Below are positions 53,134 to 63,328 of a DNA stretch of 64,000 nt, one piece after another. Source of the stretch: Cladophialophora immunda (taxonomy: Eukaryota; Ascomycota; Eurotiomycetes; Chaetothyriales; Herpotrichiellaceae); NCBI RefSeq assembly GCF_000835495.1, contig NW_015622541.1:4340001-4404000 (forward strand), given 5' to 3'. Each line of letters starts with the position of its first letter. Position 1 is the stretch's first letter. The position numbers and the translations under genes were made by a program. Under the pieces are notes generated by a model. It did not search any database, was not told the DNA's origin, and saw nothing but the letters and a program-made list of their open reading frames with translations.

Positions 53134-55726
53134 TTAATTTGTATGGAAGAGCCAATCAGCTTCCGGGTTAGGGACTGCAAAGTTCGGGATCATTCCAGCG
53201 TTCATCGCCGCAAGATCCGGGGGCGCAGCTTGGCCCAGGCCCTGTGCGCTTCCATTTTCCACCCCCTCCTGAGTCATGGGGACTCGGGGGAAGTTGAAAA
53301 GGTCAAAGACGTCGAGATACTCGAGTTCGTTGGGGGCTGGAGTGTTTGCTCGTGTCGGGTGGTATGATTTCACGGCCGCAGCGTGCGGCTGGCGGGAGAT
53401 GAGAAAGTCGAGATCGTAGGCACATCTGTTTCAATGAACTTAGCCTGCATCCAATCACATTCCAGAATCACCTTACCGGCGCATGTCGGCGAGGATTTTG
53501 ACCGTCGACGGAGTCACCCTCTCCCCTGTCACTCCACTGGTTCGCTGCGACTGACGATACTCCCCTAGAACCCGGCTCAGGATTTCGCTGTACCGTTTGG
53601 CAACAAGCCAATTCTCCCCCATCTCGGCGAGGGTCGTCACGAAGAAGTCAATGTCGGGGTCCACTTCGTGATCCATGGTTGATCCGTGCACCAACATGAC
53701 CCGTGCCCCGACCCAGATGGCAAAGGCAAATGGGGGCCCAAGGCGGTCCAGCAGGCCACTGAGCTTGACAAAACGACAGAGCTGACGCAAGTTCTCGACG
53801 GCGGATAAACACCGCTGCATGGCGCTATAGGATGAAGAGAAGATCGGCGAACTCTGGCTGGGGTATGCCGCCGAAGAGTTCAAGCGAATGACTGTCAGAC
53901 AATACGCCGCATGCAGCATGATCCAGCCACAATTTGTATTTTTAGCCGGCACGTTGGATTTTAGGAGCCGAGTGATGTTGGCGAACTCGTCAGGCAGACT
54001 GAAGTGCCACGCGTTTAGATCGCTGTCGAGGGCTCGGTACGAGCCTTGCCACTGCTCCACGTCGGTCAACGAGCCAATGTCCACGGGCCGTTTCAGAAAC
54101 TGGTGGATATGGCCCAGAATAGCCATGAGCTCACAATGATAGGAGAAATGTCCATGGGTGTCGGCCATCCCTGTGGCATATCGAGGGCGCTCTGGCGGCC
54201 GAAACCACCTCGTCTCGACAGGCTTGTTCGCCGCGAACAGGTCGTCTCTGCAAGGCAGACGCCGGTCAACCTCTTTCTCGTCCAGCGCGAACTCGAATGC
54301 CGTAGCAATGGTGGCGTATCGATCAAGCAGGTAAACTGCCCAGAAGAGCCTACGTCGCTCTTCATCCTCGATCCAGGATTTGGGCTCGGGCAGAACAGAA
54401 GCCCTGAGGGTTGCGATGGAAGGATACATAGGTGAGGCAAGCGCAGAGCCTGATTCTACCGCAAGCCCTAGTTGTACCATGCTTCTACTGATCAGCGCAA
54501 GAAGATTCCATGCCGGAGGACCATTCGTCGACCCTGTCACATCCAACGCCAGAATGACGAGTGCTTGCAGAGCTCGCACATTCGAATTTTCCAATCCGAA
54601 CAACTGAACACGTTGCTTAGAGGTGTCATGATAGTGCTGGCGGCCTTCCGGGGTTAACCGAGGATCCTGCGAGAAGCGTAGCGTAGTTGCTACGATGGCA
54701 TGCAGCAGCACTCTGTCGGCTTCGTCGAGGGTCGAGGCTCCAAACAATGTGTCTAGAGTGGTTTTTCGGTCCAGCAAGGGCAGCCATATATTGATGTGCT
54801 TGAAATAGAGATCCACCAAGGCATATAGGAGGTCATACGGAGGAAGCATAGCCGAATACTCATTGTACATTTGGGCGCCTTGATATCCTGTTGTGGAATG
54901 AGGTGAGGTGAGTGCATGCGACTGAGCAGAGGGAGTGTAGTGGCTCTGCTGCGCCATTTGCTGGTCTGGAGCTCCCTGCTGATACTGTAGAGAGCCATGT
55001 CGCGAGGTGGAAGCATGCAAGTTGGGATCGATCATCTGTTGCTGGAGCTCCCCGGCGACATTGATCCCCTGCGCATCGTACGAAGCCCGTGACCGGCCGA
55101 CGTCGGGACCTAAGCCTTGCACACTGTGCCTGTTGCTGGCAGAGCCGACACCGGCGTCAATGGTGCATGCTTCTGCGAGATGGGCGGCCAACTGGCGGCC
55201 TTGTTCATTCAACAGAGCCTCGAGGCGATCCAGTCTGCCCTCGAGCTCCCTACCATAACCGGCGCGAAGGCCGGGCTTCTTCCGCTCCTTGTATTCACAG
55301 GGATGATCATTGCGAGAGCACCACCCACAGGCAGGCTGGGCACGGTCGCATTTCACTTTTCGTTGCTGCTCCACCAAGTCAGTCAAACGCGATTGAATAT
55401 TCCCGGACGCTTATTCAGACGGACCTTACAGGCTTCGCAGCTGTCGAACTCGGACATTAGTGAGGACGCGCATGACTATGGGACGATACGATGAAAAGGG
55501 AAATGCAATGGAGCAAAGTGGGAATGGACAGCACGTACGTGACGTTCATGGGCCTCTTGCGCTTTTTGGAGCCATCTCGGTCGTCGTCCATGCCCGAGTC
55601 AGAGTCGGATGGGGTGTTGGACGATGCGCCCAGGGTGCCCACAGAGCCCAGGGCGGTGGACGACACGTGGACATGGCCATTGCTCCCGGGATGATGGTCA
55701 TAGAGCTCGAGCTTCGTCGCGTTCAT
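53134..55726 (-). CDS. Zn(II)2Cys6 transcription factor with fungal-specific middle homology region
   Basis: Four exons: 55539-55726, 55425-55440 (16 nt), 53477-55365 and 53134-53425, total 794 residues. The zinc cluster is split over exons 1-3: C64-x2-C67-x6-C74-x6-C81-x2-C84-x6-C91, a perfect GAL4-type pattern. The microexon supplies the first CEAC pair. A linker and coiled coil (GRELEGRLDRLEALLNEQ) for dimerisation follow, then the fungal_trans region (LPPYDLLYALVDLYFKHINIW, RRRLFWAVYLLDRYATIA). The last exon restores the reading to an acidic/aromatic tail (LEYLDVFDLFNFPRVPM ... DWLFHTN), a likely activation segment. It is divergent from the L-rhamnonate dehydratase across 803 bp, so it is a candidate regulator of that pathway; this is inference. 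Confidence 0.92.
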
Positions 55727-56529
55727 GATGATCTGCTAGCAGCTGTGCGATGGTCTTCTGGCTGCCCGTCACCTGTGTGGCACTGGCGGCATTGCCCCGT
55801 ACACCGAGTTTGTCGGTTGAGAAGAGGCCGAGAATGGAGAAAAAGGTTGAAGCAAAACCAGAATGAAAAAGCTGGGGAAACAAAGTCAGCAAAACATTGG
55901 CGCCGCATCACTCCACCGCAGTTTGGGTGGCGGGCTGCGAGTGGTGTCAGACAAAAAGAGTGACTGGTTACGACACAAAGCCAGATCGCAGGTTGGCACT
56001 GTAGATTGATTGACAGACAGAATCAAATGACCACCCCTACCCCGCTATGCCGCAAAACAGCGACCAGCACCGCTGTCTGCGCCCTGCTTCCCTTCCACCT
56101 CCTCCATCTCGTCTACCCTCAGATGTGCTCGGTGATGGCTGCTCGTCCGGCACAACTCGGCTAATGCACACAATGCACTGAGAGATCCGCCTTCTCGTCA
56201 CATCCACATCCAACGGCTAAAATCAGAACCCTCTTCCGCCCCCTGCATGCTGTCACTAGGCGAGCGTGGCAAGTCCATCATTGCTCCGAGCCCGGCTGAA
56301 GCTGTCCCGATCAGCGAAATCCAGTCCTCCAAGTGACTTCGCTGGTGCTATTTTCTCTTATTTGTGCATTTCAACCCCTCTAGGACAGACCATGGCTGAT
56401 TGTCTGCCGCTGTTATTTCCTCCTTTACTCTCCGCAAGCTTCCTACTGTCTCTCCTGCATCGTTTCCCTCCCTGACGAAGCGTCCCGAACCAAACTCGGG
56501 AAATACAGCAACCCCCTCAAGATCCCTCC
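55727..56529. promoter_or_regulatory. Shared divergent promoter: Zn(II)2Cys6 regulator / L-rhamnonate dehydratase
   Basis: These 803 bp lie between divergent start codons. Such regions often contain the regulator's own CGG-type sites. I note isolated CGG/CCG triplets (for example around 56150-56240) but no convincing paired site. Confidence 0.5.
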
Positions 56530-57922
56530 ATGGCTGGGGTCAAGTCCTTTCCCACTATCAAAGCCATCCGAACCTTCGTCATTGAAGGTGTGGGCTCCGG
56601 CGGCGACTATCACAATGTCAAAGGCGGGCACTGGCTGATTGACAACAAAATCGCAACACCCATGTCCAAATGGGATCGATATCGAACCTCCCGGACCTCC
56701 TTTGGCATCAATGTACTTGGTTCCTTCTGTGTCGAGATCGAAGCCACCGATGGCACCAAAGGCTTCGCCACAGGCTTTGGTGGACCGCCGGGCTGTTGGC
56801 TCGTCCAACAACACTTCGAACGATTTCTTCTGGGACGAGATCCGCGAGACGTGAACGATCTGTACGAGCTCATGTACAAGGGCTCCCTGTTCTACGGGCG
56901 TAAAGGTCTGCCAGTGGCCGTCATCTCGGTGATTGACCTGGCTTTGTGGGACCTTTTGGGCAAGATTAGGAACGAGCCAGTCTACAAAATGATCGGTGGT
57001 GCTACAAGAGACAGACTTCATTTCTATTGCACTGGTCCCGAGCCCGCAGCTGCACAAAAAATGGGCTTCATTGCGGGCAAGGTGCCCCTGCCCTACAGCG
57101 CCGACGAACCAGATAGCATCAAAAAGAACATTGCGTTTCTGAAGAAGCATAGAGACACAGTCGGCCCTGATTTCCCCTTGAGAGTTGATTGCTGGATGTC
57201 CTTGAATGTTCCCTACACAATTGAACTCGTGTCAGAGGCCAAGAGACAAGACATCAAAATAGATTGGTGGGAGGAAGTCCTGTCGCCAGATGACTTTGAT
57301 GGCTTCCAACTGTTAAAGCGCGCACATCCAGACACCAAGTTCACGACAGGGGTAAGTATTCTTTGCTCAACAGCGCCTCGTACTCCCTGGGCTAACTCAC
57401 TCTCAGGAACACGAATACTCGCGCTATGGATTTCGCAAACTTGTCGAAGGCCGCAATATCGACATCATTCAACCCGACGTGATGTGGCTTGGTGGCCTGA
57501 CGGAACTTCTCAAGGTTTCTTCAATGGCCGCGGCTTACGATATCCCGGTGATCCCCCATGCCTCCGGTCCTTACTCATACCATTTTGTCGTCAGCCAGCA
57601 CAACTCTCCTTTCCAAGAGTATCTAGCGAACAGCCCGGATGGGAAGAGTGTTTTACCCGTCTTCGGCGACCTGTTTCTGAACGAGCCGATCCCCACAAAG
57701 GGTTACTTGGATGTTAGCGAATTGGACAAGCCTGGATTCGGGCTCGAATTGAATCCCAATGCGCGCTTGATCGATGCCACAAATCTGCTGGGCATGAAGC
57801 CGCAGAAGTCGCTGACAATGCCAGTCGACAAAGAACAGGTCAAGATCAACGGATCTCATGCTAACGGCGATCATGGTCACGAACAGGCCAATGGATCGAT
57901 GGTGGGGGACCATGTTGCTTGA
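56530..57922 (+). CDS. L-rhamnonate dehydratase (enolase superfamily)
   Basis: Two exons, 56530-57351 and 57407-57922, joined in phase 0, encode 445 residues. The N-terminal capping domain holds MSKWDRYRTSRTSFGINVLG and GFGGPPGCWLVQQHFERFL. The barrel domain shows FPLRVDCWMSLNVPYTIELV and WWEEVLSPDD for the metal ligands. After the intron come EHEYSRYGFRKLVEGR, DIIQPDVMWLGGLTELLK and IPHASGPYSYHF, closely matching bacterial L-rhamnonate dehydratases, whose catalytic His lies in such segments. It converts L-rhamnonate to 2-keto-3-deoxy-L-rhamnonate, step 3 of the fungal LRA pathway (LRA3/lraC). The C-terminal ~35 residues are a His/Asn/Gly-rich extension of no known role. It is divergent from the Zn(II)2Cys6 gene. 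Confidence 0.94.
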
Positions 57923-58611
57923 AAAGATGCTAGATCCAGGTGTGGCAAGTGCGTCTTTTGGTCGCAATGGGGCATTTTCGGGCATCTGCACGTCTCTAAG
58001 GATTCCCCTTGAATGCTGTCGCATATACATATATCCATATATATATCTCTCTCTCCAATTGCATGTCAACCCTTTCTTTCGCCTGGCCGACTGCCTCCCG
58101 CCAAGGGGAGCACATGTCTTGACTCTTCCCGGCCTTGCGTTCCGCTCAAGGCTACCGACCTGCGCTTACCCAAGATAAGCAGGCCATGATGGATGGTGCA
58201 TCTGCATTGCATGACCCCACAAGTGCCCATCTGTCAACCCCAGAATGTTCAATGCATTCATCAACTCCAACTCCACCACATCAGGGTCATGCGCGGCAGT
58301 TGGGGTTCCTGAGGCCAGCTCCATACCATCCACATAATGACCAGAATATAATTGTCGGGCCCCCCAAGACGGCATTACGGCAATATGGTGTATGCCGGCC
58401 ATATTCGATATATTCGTCTCCAGTCATCTGGCACCGGAGTTAACCTTGCTAGTATCTGCTTACTGGCGTTGTCAACGTTGACTGGACATAGAGCCCTTTA
58501 TCTTGCCATACTGGTTGAAGATTAGACTCCATTGGAATATACCCAAGATCTCGAACACTCGATACCCGTCAAGCGGTCTCTGAAGCATAATCACTATTTC
58601 ACAAGGGTGCA
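57923..58611. other. Intergenic region
   Basis: This 689-bp stretch lies between two plus-strand genes. A short TATA/CATATA-rich segment lies at 58021-58050. I see no gene. Confidence 0.4.
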
Positions 58612-60811
58612 ATGACTAGCTTAAGCATGGAGGTCGATATCGCGCCATACGAACCGCGAAGCGTACTAGAAACGCTCCCATGCAGTTTGCCCATATCACA
58701 TTTCCAAACCGACACTGACTTTGAAAGTATCGCCACTCCAATCGTACAATCGCTGGGAGACCTCGCGCCAGAAAGCCTCTCTTCGACATCAATATGGCGC
58801 GACGTCTTCGCCCTGACTGGCACTATGCGAACATTTTACTCACCCGACTCTATCGCGAAGGCTTGGACTGAAACGTGTGCGTCCAGACAGGCGTGCGATT
58901 TTGCCCCCATCGAGACTTCGGCAAAACCAACGCGCCTGGACAATGATATTGGGTGGGTGAATGTTTCCTTCACATTTCGCAATCGTGGAAGCCCTGCTTC
59001 TACCTGCAGAGGATTTCTGTCCCTTGTTCTAGAAGATGGACACTGGAGGATCTGGCTCATCAGGACTGTCCTGGAGCAGTTAGAGGGTTGTGAGGATGTC
59101 GACATCCTTCCAGCTGTCCAAGCAATGCCAAACGGAGTGAATGGGAATCATGTCCAGACGAACAGCACGAACGGGAGCCATATTGCGACGAATGGGGCCA
59201 ACAACTCTCCCAATCACTTCGACTGTGTCATCGTAGGAGCTGGTCAAGCAGGTCTAGGCTCGGCAGGACGGCTCCAATCCCTGGGGATCTCCTACGTGGT
59301 GCTCGACAAGAATGCCCAAATCGGCGACAATTGGATGACCCGGTACGATTCCGCGAGGCTACACACTGCCCGCGAGTACAACCACTTACCCTTCGACCGG
59401 ACATTTCCTCTGCCATACCAAGAATTCCTCACCAAATACGACCTGGCGAGAGGATATAAGGACTGGGTCGAGAAGTTTGGAATCGACAAGCACATCTGGT
59501 TCAACGCGACTCTCGAATCAGGATCATGGGACGAAGGACGCAGGACGTGGACATTGCTCGTCCATCGTGCAGACGGTTCAACTCAGAGCCTCACCTGTCG
59601 ACACGTCGTCATGGCCACCGGTGGAGGAGGACAGATTCCCATTATGCCACAATACCCCGGCCGCGAAGTCTTCCAAGGCACAGTCCTGCATTCGGCAGAG
59701 TACAAATCCGCCGAACCCTGGCGCGGCAAGGCCGGCATTGTGATCGGCACGGCAAACACGGCTCACGATGTCGCCGAGGACATGGTGGAAGCAGGGCTCT
59801 CACAGGTCACCATGGTGCAGCGTTCCCGCACTTACGTGTTGCCGTGCGAATACTTCAAAGTGATTTCGGATCGGTCGTACAACGCAGATGTCCCCACGGT
59901 CGATGCTGACCGAGAGCAGTATTCGGTAAGGACGCTTGCCCTTTTTGAGAGATTGTCTCGTTCTGCACAGGGGCCCGATGCCTGCTCACTACACAGGCTG
60001 ACTCGCATTTGCAGATGCCGTACGCACTAACGAGGCTACTGAGTCGGAAAGCATTGCATGGGATGGCGGCCAAAGAGCCCGAACGCTTTGACGCCCTAGA
60101 GCGCGCTGGGTTCAGAGTCGAGAGATATGGCGATATCATGTGGCATATCTGCGAGAAGTTAGGTGGTAAGTCACTGTCTTGCAAGCCTAGCCCGTGCTCA
60201 GACCGCCGAGGAGACGAGATAATCCTTCAAGGATGCCGCGAGCTAACTCATATGGATAGGGCATTACATGGACGTAGGCTGTTCGGACCTGATTGCGAAG
60301 GGATTGGTACGTTTGCCCCCCTTTTTTTTTTTCCATCGCTCCACCTCTACCTTCCCCCTTCGCGCCCCTTGAGCTTTCAGCTTACCCATTCCCGATTCTT
60401 TATTTCCAGATTAAAATGCAATCCAACGCCCTGCCCACACACTTCACTCGGACAGGCCTGGCCTTCAGCGACGGCAGCGAGATCCCCGTGTCCGTGGTAA
60501 TCTTCTGCACCGGCTTCGTGGGCAACATGCGCACAGACGTGGCCCGCATATTTGGCAAGGAAGTCGCGTCTCGGGCGGACGACTTTTGGGGGCTGGACAG
60601 CGAGGGGGAACTCAAGGGGGTGTTCAAGCGGAACAGCCATCCGAATCTGTATTACATGGGCGGGACGATTGGGCATGCCAGGTATTTCTCCCGCCATGTG
60701 GCGTTGCAGATCAAGGCGGAGTTGATGGGCACGCCCCTGCCCGTCTACGAAGGGGAACGAAGGCCAGAGATGGGGAATTGGCGAGCGGTGTCGGACGGCA
60801 GTGAGCCGTGA
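58612..60811 (+). CDS. Flavin-containing monooxygenase with N-terminal NTF2/SnoaL-like domain
   Basis: Four exons: 58612-59925, 60015-60165, 60260-60306 and 60410-60811, total 637 residues. Residues about 35-165 look like an NTF2/SnoaL-type cone (IWRDVFALTGTMRTFYSPDS, GFLSLVLEDGHWRIWLIRTV). An Asn/Gly/Ser linker follows. The monooxygenase starts near residue 203 with the FAD motif VIVGAGQAGLGSAGRL. It has DNWMTRYDSARLHTAREYNH, an FMO/BVMO-like fingerprint FQGTVLHSAEY and an NADP motif GIVIGTANTAHDVAEDM in which the usual second Gly is Ala. The final exon gives VVIFCTGFVGNMR and the GGTIGHARYFSRHVALQIKA end. Substrate unknown; related fungal enzymes act on small hydrophobic or catabolic substrates. 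It is convergent with the disulfide oxidoreductase. Confidence 0.88.
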
Positions 60812-61051
60812 GACAGAACCGAACATCTGCAGGTGTTGAATAGCTGCCAAACAAGACATTTCATCCAACATCTGCATCGAGATTACAGGGAAACTCGCGG
60901 GCGGGAGCCCCGATGGACAACGAGGGTCTCGCCCGTCTGGCACAGCGTTTGCAGATTGCGCTCTATCTCCTCTGCGGCGGCGAGAGGTATTATAATGTAT
61001 CCCCACCAAACCAAAGCATGTGTGGTCCCCCATCGTCTTTTCCCAGAACAC
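60812..61051. other. Convergent intergenic region
   Basis: These 240 bp separate the stops of two convergent redox genes. I see nothing else. Confidence 0.4.
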
Positions 61052-62594
61052 TCACTCCAAAAATCCCCAGAGGTTGTTGAGACTCTCGCTTAGACAAGGA
61101 TGCGCGAAGATGGCGTTTTCCAACTCGTCGTAGGTCACTGGAGGGATATTCAGTAAACAGATGAATGAGTTGGTCTGGGGCAAAGCCAACAGAACAAGAG
61201 AAGAGGAAAGAGAAAAAGAGAGGAGGTGATGGGTAGAAAAGCAGTCGGTGAGACTTACACCCGCCCAACATGGCCATCTGGACCATGCTCATGATCTCCC
61301 CGCCCTCGATGCCCAGGCAGGCAAAGCCCAGGATCTCCTTGGTGTCGGCGTCGACGACGGCCTTCATGAAGCCCTTTGTCTCGTCCATCTCGAGGGCGCG
61401 GGCGACGTAGGCCATGGGCATCTTGGCGACCTTGACGTTGCGCGGGGGGTCGAGGGCGCGGGCCTCGCGCTCGGTCAGGCCGACGCGGCCGAGCTGGGGG
61501 TCGATGAAGGTGGTGTAGGGCACGAGGCGGCCGTGGATGGAGGCGCGCTCGCCGGCGTGGGCGTGGGTGATGATGTTGTGGCGCAGGACGCGGAAGTCGT
61601 CGTAGCTGACGTGCGTCTGCTGCGGGCCGCCCTTGATGTCGCCCAGGGCCCAGACGCCGGGGGCCGAGGTGGCGAGGTGCTCGTCGACGGCCACGAAGCC
61701 GCGGGGGTCGAGGGCGACGCCCGCGCGGTCGAGGCCCAGGGTCGCCGTGTTGGGCGTGCGGCCCGCGGCCACCAGCACGTGCGAGCACAGCAGCGACTTG
61801 GGGGTGCCGTCGCCCTGCGTCAGCGCCACCACGATCTGGCCCAGGGTCACGTTCGACACCTCGCGCACCGTGGCGCCCAGGTACACGTCGATGCCGGCGC
61901 CCGCGAAGATGGCCCGCACCTCGTCCGACACGTCCGCGTCCTCCTTGGGCAGCAGCCGGTCGGCGCGCTGGATCAGGCTGACGCGCGCCCCGAACCGCTT
62001 CATCATCTGCGCGAACTCGCACCCGATGGCGCCCCCGCCGACGATGGCCAGGTGGCGCGGCACCTCGCCCAGCTCCATGATGGACGTCGAGTCGAGCAGG
62101 CCCTCGGTGCGGTCGGCGTTGCGCGCGTCGAGCGTCGCGGGCGAGCACCCGGCGTTGATGAAGATCTGGTCGCCCGTGAGGGTCAGCGGGTGGGCCTCGT
62201 CGTGCGGCACGACGACCTCGAGCTGCTTGGGCGCCGTGAACGTGGCCCGGCCGAAGATGAGGTCGAGGTTGTCGGTGGCCCGGAGGCGCGCCTCGCTGCC
62301 GCTGCGGAAGCTGTCGACCATGTCGCGCTTGCGCTTGCGCACCGTCTCCATGTTGAGCACCAGGCTGGACCGCTTGAACTGCACGCCGTAGCTCTGCGCC
62401 CGGCACGCCAGGTGCGCGATGCGCGCGCTGGCCACCATCGTCTTGGTCGGCGTGCAGCCCTCGTTGATGCACGTCCCGCCCACGTGCGTCGCCTCGATCA
62501 GCGCCGTGCGCCGCCCGGCTTTGGCCAACGCCTGCGCCAGCGGTGTCCCTCCTTGGCCGGATCCTACGATGATGGCCTCGTAATGGCTTGCCAT
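61052..62594 (-). CDS. Pyridine nucleotide-disulfide oxidoreductase (mercuric reductase / lipoamide dehydrogenase family)
   Basis: Two exons, 61259-62594 and 61052-61137, give 473 residues from the ATG at 62594 (MASHYEAIIVGSGQGGTPLA). The frame is open to ATG 62759, which would add a basic leader of 55 residues that could target mitochondria; part of that leader is coded by a simple repeat, so I prefer the shorter form. Visible are the FAD motif GSGQGG, the redox-active CINEGC pair (in HVGGTCINEGCTPTKTM), the NAD motif AIVGGGAIGCEFAQMM, GVWALGDIKGG and, from exon 2, AHPCLSES, the His-Glu catalytic dyad. It lacks the Hg-binding C-terminal Cys pair, so true mercuric reductase is unlikely. GC at third positions is very high, producing long antisense frames. 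Confidence 0.88.
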
Positions 62595-63328
62595 CCTCGC
62601 CGTCGCCGTCGCCGTCGTCGTGATGGATCGCCTGCTCTCGCGCCCGGGTTGCTGCTGTCCGCTGCGGCCCCCTTGCTGCAGAGCAAAAGCAGTTCGGGAG
62701 TCGAAGAGGAGGAGGAGGGCCTTACGAGCTCGCCAGGCCGTTGTCACGAGCAATTTCATCCAAGTCTCCCCCAAAAGAACACACTCTATGATCTCGTCTA
62801 GATCATGGACACGCACGTCGATTACTGCAAATAATCAACGAAAAGCCCATCCGTTCGTCCATCGAATCTATTATCTATCTGGGATCTTTTCGTCATCCAA
62901 AGATGCAATATGCTTAGTCACCGACCTGCTTGTGTAATCGGCTGAGCGGCTGCCTCCATTTGGAAAGGCAATGCTTGGAGCTGTTGCACTGGAGGGAGAT
63001 GCAAGGCATACTATTAGGTGGGGGCAAGGGAAGTAAACCACGGCCCAAAGGATGGGTGGGAGAGTCAACTACCATTTTGTAGAGCAACACAGCAGCAGTG
63101 AATGCTTTGAATAGAGCTACAAACGAGGTTTCCAATTTGAGTGGCAGGGAGGATCAAAGCATCGATGCATAGATACCAAAAACTCCCGCTTGCCAAAACA
63201 TCCTATCCCGTCCCATCCCATCCATCCTGTCACTGATACACAGACTTTTCCCCTGGCGTCTTGGTTGCAATTTGCCCGTTACATGTCCTCCTCACCGAAA
63301 GCAACCATGCTGTCTGCCCGAATGCCCT
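62595..63328. other. Intergenic region
   Basis: This 734-bp stretch holds the upstream region of the oxidoreductase and the 3' side of the Ppo gene. A tandem of CCCATCC-type units occurs near 63208-63228. No gene is supported. Confidence 0.4.

Noticed and set aside
61052..62594. Mercuric reductase identity
   Set aside because: The redox Cys pair and His-Glu dyad are present, but there is no C-terminal Cys pair or N-terminal metal-binding domain.
61248..62801. 517-codon plus-strand open frame
   Set aside because: It is the antisense of the high-GC oxidoreductase exon and shows only His/Ala/Arg/Asp low-complexity composition.
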